From the NCBI RefSeq assembly GCF_964019385.1, contig NC_088644.1, positions 42,479,124 through 42,543,123 of the forward strand: a DNA stretch of 64,000 nt, written 5' to 3'. The notes under the pieces are model-generated. The model worked only from the letters and a program-made list of their open reading frames with translations, was not told the DNA's origin and ran no database searches. How positions within the stretch are numbered: position 1 is the first letter of the stretch; the number at the start of each line of letters is the position of its first letter. This DNA is from Sycon ciliatum (Eukaryota; Porifera; Calcarea; Leucosolenida; Sycettidae). A program made the position numbers and the translations under genes. Positions 53,552-64,000 of this stretch are shown piece after piece.

Positions 53552-53643
53552 ACTACAGTGCTGGCAACTGAAATCCGACCCCCTTGCCGGCGCGGCGCAC
53601 CGCGCCGGCAAGGGGGTCGGATTTCAGTTGCCAGCACTGTAGT
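53552..53643. repeat. Perfect hairpin, 44-bp arms, 4-bp loop
   Basis: Arms start ACTACAGTGCTGGCAACTGA and end with the exact complement. The centre is GC-rich (GCCGGCGCGG-CGCA-CCGCGCCGGC). No TSD is seen. Confidence 0.97.
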
Positions 53644-53814
53644 TAGTTTTAGTTCTAGCTGCTACAATGTAGTTCAATTTGACTGAAACCAGGGTGTGCC
53701 AGATTACTGATCGAGAAGGCATGCTGCCGCTGGACTGTTTTGTTCCTTTTCTTATGTACTACAGTGAAGGAATCGAAATTGCATGTAGCATGCAATACGT
53801 TTGAAGGTGAAATA

Positions 53815-54239
53815 CAGTCAACTTTGCGTACTGTAAAAGCAGAAATTTTCGGTGGTGTTTTATTTTCGGTAACTTCGGTACCGACAATTTTTACCGAAAA
53901 TAGAACTCACCGAAAATTTCGGTACTACCGGTACTGTATACATTTAGTACTAGTACACTTACCAGGAAAACGGGTTTTACCGAAAAATTTCCCTCCACCG
54001 AACCGCCGATTTTGGAGAATACCGAAAATATTACACCACCGAAAATTTCTGCTTTTACAGTATAACGACACTCGGCGGGGCATCAGAAAAGTGTCCTTAT
54101 TCACGAAGTGTCCTTATACCCGAAGTCTCAATATATGTATTACAGTTAACTTAGATGGGACTTTGCTCTGGGCATGGAAATTCTGTCGTTATTCGCGACT
54201 TATCGTTACATCCGCCGTCGTTATTAGCGAAGTTGACTG
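53815..54239. mobile_element. pogo/Tigger-like MITE with nested MITE
   Basis: CAGTCAACTTTGCG at the left, complement of CAGTCAACTTCGCTAATAAC at the right, TA on both sides. Family member of 21058-21246. Split by 53831-54060. Confidence 0.88.
53831..54060. mobile_element. TA-flanked MITE (230 bp), nested
   Basis: CTGTAAAAGCAGAAATTTTC (about 27-bp TIR) and complement. TA at 53829-53830 and 54061-54062. Removing it restores GCG-TA-TAACGACACTCGG, as in the 21-kb relative. Confidence 0.92.
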
Positions 54240-54994
54240 TAATGGAAAGTCCCCCCCCCCCCCCACATACACACACACACAGAATACCTGCGGTCGAATG
54301 TACTATCATGTGCATGATTGTATTGGTTCAGCACTGTATTCCGGCATGAGTGCTGAAGTTGTTTACAGGTAGAAATTGACGGGGGCGCACCAAGTTCTTT
54401 ACATTACATGTACGTGTACAGTAGAGCCGAGCTTCGATAAAGCTGAGAATGGTCAATGGGGCATATTGTTTTCTACCGTTTTGTAATTCAGTTTTTGTTA
54501 TACACACGTGCACCTTATACGAATGTGCTACAACCCAGAACGCAGCCATATCATTGAAACAGTAACTCAAGTGCAGTGCTTTGCGCACAGATCATACTAA
54601 GAGTCCATCACACCTTTCCCTTGGGGTTGTGGCCTCTTGGATCGTATTCCCATTCAGGCCCACCGGAACCGGTCCGGATGGTCAGGTTATCACCGAAACA
54701 ACTTTGTGGCTACCAATGCATGTTTACTGCCGAGGAGGGCATGTGTACATTGTGTACATTGTGTACCCGCCCATATTATACACAAAGTATGAAAGACTAA
54801 AGTACAACCGGAGCAATTGAAAGCTGCTTCCGGCGGTCCTGCCATTAAAGGCATTCACAATGACGGTTCATAGTTCGTTCCACTTGGACCTTTGCACTTC
54901 ACTGAGAATTGAAACTTACTTCAAGCTGTCCTGAGGGTACATTACAACTTTCAGTTTCGCACGAATCTTACAAAAGAAGTTCATGAGTAATATA

Positions 54995-55366
54995 CCGGTA
55001 TAAATAAAAAATAAAAATAAATTCGACGGGTTCGCGTACCGGGCAGGTCAAGAACAAGGAGTCGTACAACTCCCTGGTCAAGAACCACCTTTCCGCTTCC
55101 GTGGGACGCCACCACCCCATGATCAGGCGTCAGATGCGGCTCCTTAACTTAAACGGTGGGGGAGGATAGATCAGATCCACCAACCATAGGCCAAAGGCCT
55201 AAATCCCATTTGCCACATCCATGATTTACTCATGCCAGGCCACGAGTTCCCAATTAACTGTGGGTCGCAGCACGGTTGGAAAAATCCTTCCGCTTCCAAG
55301 CAGGACTTGAACCTGGTACCTCTCGTTCATTAATCATGGTCTTAGACCAACCCACTGTGCCTGCCT
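54995..55366 (-). mobile_element. tRNA-derived SINE, minus strand, 12-bp TSD
   Basis: ATGAGTAATATA at 54983-54994 and 55367-55378. The head contains CACAGTGGGTTGGTCTAAGA (A-box-like) and GGTTCAAGTCC (B box). The tail is A/T rich. It hosts mini-palindrome P8. A divergent relative of 55805-56113. Confidence 0.9.
55055..55076. mobile_element. Mini-palindrome P8 (22 bp) with exact 8-bp TSD
   Basis: CAAGGAGTCG...ACTCCCTG. GTCAAGAA at 55047-55054 and 55077-55084. Confidence 0.9.
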
Positions 55367-55378
55367 ATGAGTAATATA

Positions 55379-55610
55379 TAATAATCTTTATTTCAGGATT
55401 ACCCAAAGGCTAACGCCTATCTGGGGGATCTCCTATTTGTGTATGTACTAGTAACATAGTTAAGGATGCGAGAGAAAGTGCGCAAAGTGAGTGTGAAATG
55501 TTGGTTTGAAAAAGGAATAATAAGAAACACAAGGAAAGAAAGTAAGACAGAAAAGAAAAGAACAATATAACATGATTGCAAGCCCGAAGAACACACCAAT
55601 GCTGCATAAA
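55379..55610 (-). mobile_element. LINE 3'-UTR fragment
   Basis: Complement contains ACTTTCTCTCGCATCC, GGAGATCCCCCAGATAGGCG and CTGAAATAAAGATTATT, the same as at 39400-39537. No coding part is recognised. Confidence 0.75.
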
Positions 55611-55804
55611 CTACCTACAGGCTATTGGCTAGGCCATTTTTCAAGGGACCAAAAAATGACATTGAAATTGCGGTCTGCAGACCCTGGTTAGAACTTTGTC
55701 ATTTGAACGAAGATGATGTATGCTTCTATGATGAAGTTCTATCTCAGGCCCCTCAAGAGTGAATACGGGTGCTGGTGTGTTTCTTTGCCATGTAATGCGT
55801 CTCC

Positions 55805-56113
55805 AGGCACAGCACAGTGGGTTGGTCAAAGACCATGATTGAGATACGAGAGGTACCTGGTTCAAGTCCTGCCTGGGAGCGGTTTTTCCAGCCGTGCTGC
55901 TACCCACAGTCAACTGGGAACTTGTGGCCAGGCACAAGGGGTACATGGATGCAGCTAATGGGGCCGTTCTCGGCACTTGTGCCAGTGGTTGTGAGACTTA
56001 TCCACTCACCCCCACCGTTAGGCGCTGCATCTGCCGCTAGGATTTACCGGGTGTTAGCGGCCGTCGTGAGTTCCCTTCGGGAACGGACACGATAATTTAC
56101 TTTTTTTTACTTT
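55805..56113 (+). mobile_element. tRNA-derived SINE, 309 bp, 12-bp TSD
   Basis: TAATGCGTCTCC at 55793-55804 and 56114-56125. The pol III head has GTGGGTTGGTCAAAGAC and GGTTCAAGTCC (55859-55869). The body ends TTCGGGAACGGACACG and an A/T tail. The best-preserved copy of the family. Confidence 0.93.
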
Positions 56114-56125
56114 TAATGCGTCTCC

Positions 56126-56570
56126 CACTGGTGATGACAGACAATGCATTGATGTTGTTTCGTTCCAAACCGTGGAGGCCACCACGACCCCATCAAGAAC
56201 CGGACACCGACGAACGCTTCTGGAAGTGTTTCCACATCGGTGGAGAGTCAAAGGAAAGCATCGATGTCTACACACATCTGCAATGAGATGATAGCCTTGT
56301 TCGATTGTAGAGTTGTATTATTTGCACTTCTACAGTGTATCGTGTAGTGGATGGACCTTTTTGTGACGGCTACACATTATCCGATCTACACATTATCCGA
56401 TCTACACATTATCCGATCTACACATTATCCGATCACGAAGGTCACTTGAAAACCGTGCAGGGCGTGTATAGTTCGTTATGAAAACAACTTGAACCTCGAC
56501 CAGTTGCGGTGTAGTATATGATACATACCCAATCATTGCGGGACGGGGCCGGGGGGGGGGGGGCGAACGA
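56126..56570. other. Possible coding remnant, otherwise no gene
   Basis: Two frames stay open for about 50 codons through 56126-56283 (one reads RPHQEPDTDERFWKCFHIGG). I do not recognise either. ATCCGATCTACACATT is repeated about four times near 56375-56433. Confidence 0.25.
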
Positions 56571-56576
56571 GTGAGT

Positions 56577-57913
<1,337 letters not shown>

Positions 57914-58205
57914 ACAGTTCCGAGGGGATTATTTTTCAAATCCCCAAGGCCTTTAGTTTAGGGGCCCGGTCACGAAAAAATCCGTGGTTTCCATGGATAG
58001 TTGCCGCTGAGCGGGAGATTTGCTCGAGGCCCCGCTTTTCCGCCGAAGATTATAATCATCCGCGGCTTCCACTGCGGGACCGGGGATTATTAAAAATAAT
58101 CCTCGCGGACACTGTGCAATATCCACACTTTTCGGGTGATCAGCAGCGCAGCATAGCATGAATCAGTACATACCGGTATGTGCAGTGCGAACGGAACACT
58201 GAAGT
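57914..58205. repeat. Dispersed repeat shared with 20.1-20.4 kb
   Basis: CGAGGGGATTATTTTTC and, at the other side, AAAAATAATCCTCGCGG suggest inverted ends. TTTCGGGTGATCAGCA and GAACGGAACACTGAA follow as at 20 kb. Confidence 0.6.
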
Positions 58206-59275
58206 ACATGTAAGTAATAGTTAGTTCTGACATTCGCTCGTCGCCTCTCCGGGTTTAAATGTAAATCCACTTGTTGTTTTGACTGATGTGAGGCGAGTGC
58301 GGAATGTCACACACTTTCTTTGGTTTGTCTCCCAAGACGAAGCCTCATGAAGTCCGCTGCTTGTTGGTAGCTGACAAAACCGTGACTCGGAAAAGGCGGT
58401 GCTGATTGTGATCAAGTCAAGACGACGAAATAGTAGATATTGCAATCATTTGAAAATAATTTGAGGTGCTTTGTTCGTCTGACACCAACAAAATAATTAT
58501 GCTGCGTGGAGGCGATTTATTCCCGGTACAAATCAAAGACTACAATGAAGAATTGTCAGACACTGACGTCCGTACTATGGCTTAGTCTAATGTTGTAGGA
58601 GTACCCGAAATAAGATGGATTGTTTGTGATCGTGTGGAACAAATTTGACAAGACCAGTAAAGCGTGAATACCACATGTAGAACCAATCACATTGAGTAAG
58701 TAGTAGGCTAACTGCTGCAACGGTTTGTCTTTCAGGTCTGTGAAAGAAGGAAATTTTCAAATGCTGTGCTAGAAACCAATTTTGCAGTGAACGGCGATGC
58801 TCATTACTACATGACATGTACAGATGTATGCGTCTTTGTCATTTCGTGCAATGTTTCTATGACAACTCGTAGTACAGTGTAGTATGCGATTGATTTCATG
58901 GGGTGAGTCAGCGGAATTTCTAATGGGCGATATAAAAGTAAAAAAGTTCTGCCTCCCCATCGCCTCTTTCCGCGCTTTCATGCTCACACCTGCCTGTTGC
59001 CCGCCACCCTCCTGGCACTTCTACTGTCGCGCCTTGGCCCGCGCCAGCTTTCTCCCCATACCTCACCAGATTTAGCGCGAAATTTGTTTATGCTTGTGGC
59101 CCTATGTGCTTATATAAGCATACTGTTGGGTAGACCCGAGTATCAGTTGTCTGATGATTGCCTAACGGCATGAAACTCAGAGTTACAACCAACCTGAACG
59201 TCCTCCGCTGAGTCTGCTATGTACTAAGCTCTGTCTCTGACATTGAGCACTCTCTGCAGCTCAGGGATCAACGGA
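58206..59275. other. No gene recognised
   Basis: No domain-bearing frame or repeat identified. Confidence 0.4.
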
Positions 59276-59450
59276 CTTGAAAGTAAAAAAAGTAAATAAT
59301 CGTGTCCGTTCCCAAAGGGAACTCATGACGGTCACTAACACCCAGTAAACCCTAGCAGCAGATGCAGCGCCTAACGGCGGGGGTGAGTGGATAAGTCTCA
59401 CAACCACTGGCACAAGTGCCGAGAACGACCCCATTAGCTGCATAATGGGC
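59276..59450 (-). mobile_element. SINE fragment, minus strand
   Basis: Complement of the 3' half of the 55.8-kb SINE: ACCCCATTAGCTGCAT, GTGCCGAGAACG, GCAGATGCAGCGCC, then GTGTCCGTTCCC and an A/T tail. The tRNA-like head is absent. Confidence 0.88.
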
Positions 59451-59863
59451 GATACCAAGAGTAAATAAAACTCCCTTATTATATAATTATACGCGTCGTG
59501 ATATGTATGCACTATGCAGGGTGAGTTGCTTGTGCAAGGCTGTGGCGCAAGGCTGTGGCGCAAGGCCCACAACTAACTTGGCCAAGGCATGTCAACTGAG
59601 GATGCACGGGTAACTGTAGTTAGTTGTTACCTGGACAGTGCCTTCTCCTGCCGCACCACTACGTCAGTTCTGCTACGGAAATGTGTTTTAGCCATCAGTT
59701 CTACTACGCACACACACACACATACACACACACACCACATACACACACACACTGCACTGTACTTGCTCACTGCCAAAATTGGTCATGTGGGTCTCCCCCA
59801 GGAGAGGGGAGAGAGACTCAAAAGGACACACACATACATACATACATGCACACACACACACAT

Positions 59864-59940
<77 letters not shown>

Positions 59941-59965
59941 CAAACACACACACACACACACACAC
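59864..59965. repeat. (CA)n microsatellite
   Basis: About 100 bp of CA with a single CATGCAAA interruption. Shorter CA runs lie at 59706-59755. Confidence 0.97.
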
Positions 59966-60641
59966 AGGTGAAATCCAGATGGATCTAAGAATTGCACTCA
60001 TACACACAGGTGCACGGGAAAAGACAATCTAAAAATATCTCGTATCTGACATACGAAAAATAAAGAAGCCGTAGCAACTTGCTGCAAGGTATGTCGCAAC
60101 CACGTGGACCAACCATAAATTCTGCAATCAAACGGCAAATTGCATAATTGTTAAAGTTGTCACAGGAACGCGACTGCATTGTAATGGTATCACAATGTGT
60201 GTCAACCAGCTAATAAAGTTGCACGATAGTACTCTGGAGTAAGGAAAATACGCTACACACAACCAAAACAAGTGAACAGCGCAGAAGGAATAGCACCATC
60301 AAAAGGGACACTGAAAAACGTCAAGACGGGAACCAGAGAAAAGGATAAGCAAATTGAAAAGCAAACTAGCAAGGGTAGCAGCCAAGACAGAAAGGAGAAG
60401 TAACTAGTTACATAGATGTACAGAAGCCAGCACGCACATCACCACATCGAGAAGAGAAACTGACCATAAAACTGACCATAATTACACGGGGCAATTACCT
60501 GGAACCAGGCGGCGACAACCTGGGGCCAGCCAGGACAGAGCAGAAAGGCTCCCTGTACAAGTCTGGCTGAGCAGTGCAGTGTAGCGTACACGATGAGAGC
60601 GCACACCACTTGAGCGTGTGATCGTCCTCCTCGCCTCGGCT
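59966..60641. other. Scramblase 3' flank
   Basis: No additional gene. GAACCAGGCGGCGACAACC and neighbouring sequence show no recognised function. Confidence 0.4.
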
Positions 60642-61355
60642 CTAGTTGTTGTTCTGGCTCTTCTCAAAGAACATGAAATCAATCAGGAACAGCGCTCCAA
60701 GCATGACACCCTTCATTTTCACGTCCAGATCCATTGGGAAGCTGATGCCGAAGTTGTCAGCGTCCGTGAACATTTCTTTCGCAAGACCGGACCACTGCTT
60801 CTGGATGAGGCCAACGTCCTGACCGTCGAGAGATCTCACTGGGTACTTGGGCGAGCATTCGCAGCATCCGATGCCGCAAATTGGCGTGTGAATACGCAGG
60901 ACGTTCTGCTGGCTCGCGTCCTGGATCATGAAAGTCGGGTGCAGGCAGGCACAAGCCTCGGTCGATATGTAGCCGATGATGTTGCCTGGGGGGGCCTCCA
61001 CCTCCATGTACGGACGCCAGCCGGCGCAACAGCAACTATGGCTGCAGCGAAGAGGTCGCTGCATGCACATCACCTCTTTGCCAGCGTTGTCGATGATGCT
61101 CATTTTGAATTCTCGGTTAGGGCCACAGCACTGGCGCTGGCAGCACTCGGACACCTCTGCAGCGAAGTACACTTGCTGACCAAGGGTGTTCTTCACCACG
61201 TATTTGTTTGCCTGCTCCCAACCAGTCAAGATTTCAAGAAGCTCGATTTTCTGATGAACAAGAAGCTGATCGATTTGCATCAAGTATTCGAGACCTGGAG
61301 GACAGTTGGCTGGTGCCTCGGGAGCTGGCATCCATTGAGCTTGTGACTGAGCCAT
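60642..61355 (-). CDS. Phospholipid scramblase, paralogue 2
   Basis: A 237-residue single-exon frame from MAQSQAQWMPAPEAP. An upstream in-frame ATG at 61415 would add 20 residues, but homology with paralogue 1 begins at QWMP. Core: CPPGLEYLMQIDQLLVHQ, NKYVVKNTLGQQVYFAAE, GYISTEACACLHPTFM, CCECSPKYPVRSLDGQDVG. Ca-binding-like TDADNFGISFPMDLDV at about 197-212. C-terminal helix KMKGVMLGALFLIDFMFFE at about 213-231. Cysteine clusters CCQRQCCGPN and SHSCCCAGW. It retains the residues expected of an active family member and is closely similar to the 10-kb gene, which has the same orientation 50 kb away. Confidence 0.94.
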   Translation of the reverse strand: MAQSQAQWMPAPEAPANCPPGLEYLMQIDQLLVHQKIELLEILTGWEQANKYVVKNTLGQQVYFAAEVSECCQRQCCGPNREFKMSIIDNAGKEVMCMQRPLRCSHSCCCAGWRPYMEVEAPPGNIIGYISTEACACLHPTFMIQDASQQNVLRIHTPICGIGCCECSPKYPVRSLDGQDVGLIQKQWSGLAKEMFTDADNFGISFPMDLDVKMKGVMLGALFLIDFMFFEKSQNNN

Positions 61356-62140
61356 GTTGAAGATCGGTTCACTACCGAACACTACAAGAAGAGAGCTCGA
61401 AACTGCTGCCAGCAAAGCAAATCAGACCTCCGACACGAACGCGTTGTAGATAACGGATTATAATATCTAGGGCCTGGGAGAAAATTTTGAGCGCAGGATT
61501 TTTGGCGCTGACACCTACTGTACCTGGAGTCTGGACACTACATGTACTGGCTGGTGCCACTACGCTGCCAGTAGATCTACTGGCACGGTGGCAGTGGCCC
61601 TTGTGAAGTAACAGTTGTGTACAGTCACGTAGATCTCTGACTCTGCATGGCCGAGCTGTGCAACGCCCCTAGTATAGCCCTGCGAGCTGCCTAGCCTAGC
61701 CTGCAGGCTCTCGGTCTCATGCAGGGTAGTCTGTGTGCACGTGTAGTGAAATCATAATGACCGACTGTCAACTCGTAGATGTACTGAGTCAGTACTGATG
61801 CATAGTAGGGTCATGTACTGATGTAGATCTACACCACTTCCCGGGACGGTCGACGGGCGGCGGGTCAGCTAATCCCAATGTTGAGTCTAGCGTATCGCGG
61901 ACCTGCCACGCATATTATTCTGTACATCTAATCGTGACGTGCCTGATCTGTCTGAGCTGAGCTTGCCTTGGCGGCTTGTCCGCTTGAGCGCTCTCGAGCG
62001 CTGGTCCGCTGGACATCATTTCGACAGTCTGGTGGAGTGGTGGTGCAGCTGCACGGACTGCCTCTCTCCAAGACCCCATGGTGTCAGTGTCTGTGTACCA
62101 TGCCCATGGTATACTGTCTGTACCTGTGAGCGTGAACAAA
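61356..62140. other. Scramblase 5' flank
   Basis: Immediate upstream of the second scramblase. No TATA-like or other element can be supported. AGTAGATCTACTGG palindrome near 61569-61582. Confidence 0.35.
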
Positions 62141-62224
62141 GACACACACACACCATGACCCATGTACACACACACACACACACCACACACACCATGACCC
62201 ATGTACACACACACCATGACCCAT

Positions 62225-62277
<53 letters not shown>

Positions 62278-62280
62278 ACA

Positions 62281-62318
<38 letters not shown>

Positions 62319-62344
62319 ACCACACCACACACACACACACACAC
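62141..62344. repeat. (CA)n compound microsatellite
   Basis: CA tracts separated by three ACCATGACCCATGTAC units near 62151-62229. Frames across it are artefacts. Confidence 0.97.
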
Positions 62345-62670
62345 CTTTGACCTTTGACGCCCATCGCCGGAGGTGATGATAGCAATGCTACGGCAGAAGC
62401 CATAGCAACTTGTGCTGGGATTACACCATTCAACAGCTTGCAAGGCTGAAGAATTGACCGTCACTATTCAGCCTGGTCTACACCATACAGCTATTTGGAG
62501 TGACATTTTCTGGCCAGTGAATCCCTATTTTTGGTATTTTCATTTTTTTCTTTTTTTCCCCGCACACACATCACACCACATACTCTGGCATGCACTGGCT
62601 GTTGGTAACCACCCAGGAGAATGAAAGAAAAGTCAGGAAGAGTCTGAGGAAGAGAAGAAAGACGTGTGTG

Positions 62671-62740
62671 ACCATAATCGTCGGGAATCGAACCCGCAAT
62701 CTATCGATTGGAAATCGCTGCACATACCACTGCACCATAT

Positions 62741-62744
<4 letters not shown>
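62671..62744 (-). tRNA. tRNA-Gly(UCC)-like sequence, probably pseudogene or SINE head
   Basis: On the minus strand: D-arm/A box TGGTGCAGTGG, anticodon arm GCGATTTCCAATCGA with anticodon TCC, and T-arm/B box GGGTTCGATTCCC. The acceptor stem pairs imperfectly (CCATA/TATGG with mismatches) and no spaced terminator is clear. A pyrimidine-rich stretch follows to about 62560. Confidence 0.4.

Positions 62745-62792
<48 letters not shown>
62745..62792. repeat. (CA)n microsatellite
   Basis: About 48 bp of CA directly beside the tRNA-like sequence. Confidence 0.95.
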
Positions 62793-62797
<5 letters not shown>

Positions 62798-62799
62798 GC

Positions 62800-63640
62800 A
62801 CAAAGTACTGTTACTGGCACTGAGTCTACTGTCTACGTAGTACTGGCACTACTGCCAGTGCTGGTACAGTATGTCAGTATTGTCGAATCAACAAAGTGTG
62901 AACTGTGATACAGAATGTGGAGAACCATTCGAGGTAAAACGCCATTATGAGCTTGAATCAGGACATTGTAACAAGCCTCTCGTACGGGCTAAAATACCAT
63001 CTTGATCAATTTAATAGAAATGCAACGAAAACCCCAAACAAGAAATGAAAAGAACTCAAAGCAAATGAAAAGAACCCAACACTGCGACAGGCCGAGATTG
63101 TGACTAGCACTAGCAGCAGGTTGCGAGTAATGGGCTATGAGTCTATGACCAGTAGCCAGTACTGCACTGTCTGCAGCGCTGCAGTAGGCATGGCGAGTAA
63201 CAGTGACGTGCAAGTACAAGCATTAGCTGCATGCTGCGTAGACTCGGACAGATCTGGCTGGAAGTAACAGTTGGAGTCAGTGACTCAGTGGAGGCTGGAC
63301 CACACGGATTTACACAGGTTATCATTATGTAGCCTGTAATTTGCTGTTTGCAATACAGTCAGATCTGCGGCCTGAGCAACATAGCTGAGGCATTTTTGGG
63401 CTTGGGACAGCTGGACAGGCTGGGTAAATATTTTGACACTCGCAGGCACCGTCCCCTTGCCGCAAGGATGCCATGATCTCATCCCAGGCTTGACGCCGCC
63501 CGTTCCAACATCATCCCGCCACCGTGGTCGTTGCGCATTCAGCCTTTCACTGTTTCAGGATTGGCGCTGCTCACGGCTGATTGATCGTCTCCGTTCTCCC
63601 AAGGCAAGGGTCCCCTAGTACTGTATAGTCCCTACGGTCA
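62800..63640. other. No gene recognised
   Basis: Short frames only. ACATTGTAC repeats follow at about 63650-63685. Confidence 0.4.
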
Positions 63641-63687
63641 CAGACATGTACAATAATGTCATTGTACATTGTACATTGTACATGTAG

Positions 63688-63840
63688 CACACAGAGTACC
63701 GTGCGTATCAACGGCGACTTGCTATGCGCCTTGCCTCCAGGTGGGACAAGTCCTACAGCAACGTCATGTCCTGGGTGCGGATCCACCATCAGTTTGCTGT
63801 TTTCCGGGCTGTCGACCTTCGTCTCCGGGGTTCACGTCGT
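63688..63840 (+). pseudogene. Fragment of the RLE-type retroelement C-terminus
   Basis: RLASRWDKSYSNVMSWVRIH, FAVFRAVDLRLRGSRRR parallels CRLSFALLRSSVMCLRGAR of the element at 47.5-49.3 kb. Only this terminal block is visible. Confidence 0.5.
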
Positions 63841-63920
63841 CGTCTCGGTGGGCTGGCAATTTGCGATGGTGTCGGCCTTGGCGTTGGCCGTTAACATTCA
63901 TGCGTATGGCACTGTTGTTG

Positions 63921-63923
63921 TTG

Positions 63924-64000
<77 letters not shown>
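63921..64000. repeat. (TG)n microsatellite running off the window
   Basis: At least 80 bp of TG after TTGTTGTTG. It continues to the window end. Confidence 0.97.

Noticed and set aside
62571-62801. Functional tRNA gene at 62.7 kb with an upstream frame
   Set aside because: The frame is CA-repeat translation, and imperfect acceptor pairing argues against a functional tRNA; kept only as tRNA-like.

Overview
The window is eukaryotic nuclear DNA, most likely from an animal. It carries a WDR70 orthologue and two phospholipid scramblases, one candidate gene with short GT-AG introns (72-172 bp), and many animal-type non-LTR retrotransposons, cut-and-paste transposon remnants and long microsatellites. 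I infer a marine invertebrate, with a sponge or similar early-branching animal as the best guess; the sequence does not prove the phylum. No bacterial operon, CRISPR array, rRNA operon or LTR retrovirus was seen.

Host genes are sparse. (1) WDR70 (4.4-6.2 kb, +) is a complete 594-codon single-exon frame; a copy of its leader and first codons lies just after its stop codon. (2) Two intact single-exon scramblases, both on the minus strand, lie at 10.1-10.8 kb and 60.6-61.4 kb. (3) A candidate multi-exon gene at 35.5-36.4 kb has five phase-compatible exons and a decayed duplicate of its first exon. (4) An exon at 36.5-36.9 kb resembles the N-terminus of Mutator-like transposases. A tRNA-Gly-like sequence is at 62.7 kb.

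The rest is mostly a layered record of transposition. Non-LTR elements occur at 0.3-1.2, 11.4-11.7, 13.8-15.5, 24.4-25.8, 26.2-34.9, 37.4-47.1, 47.5-49.3 and 63.7 kb. Several are nested: a 4.4-kb LINE sits inside an opposite-strand LINE, which sits inside the ORF1 remnant of a third. One LINE (about 39-47 kb) was interrupted by a 1.65-kb foldback hAT-like element, a 1.2-kb hAT-like element and a 1.3-kb Harbinger-like element; target duplications and resumed reading frames mark the junctions. Many MITEs show terminal inverted repeats (TIRs) with superfamily-typical target-site duplications (TSDs): 8 bp for hAT, TA for Tc1/mariner-pogo, TWA for Harbinger, 9 bp for Mutator.

The most unusual signal is a dispersed family of very small palindromic inserts (22-51 bp; 5'-CAGGGAGT...ACTCCCTG-3' or 5'-CAAGAGT...ACTCTTG-3'). 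Six of eight copies have exact 7-8 bp flanking duplications. They behave like transposed units but are far below the usual size of any MITE, and I know of no description of such a family. Other unusual structures are two copies of a large foldback joined to a CGATCG-rich palindrome, a 98%-identical 314-bp inverted repeat, and a perfect 44-bp-arm hairpin.
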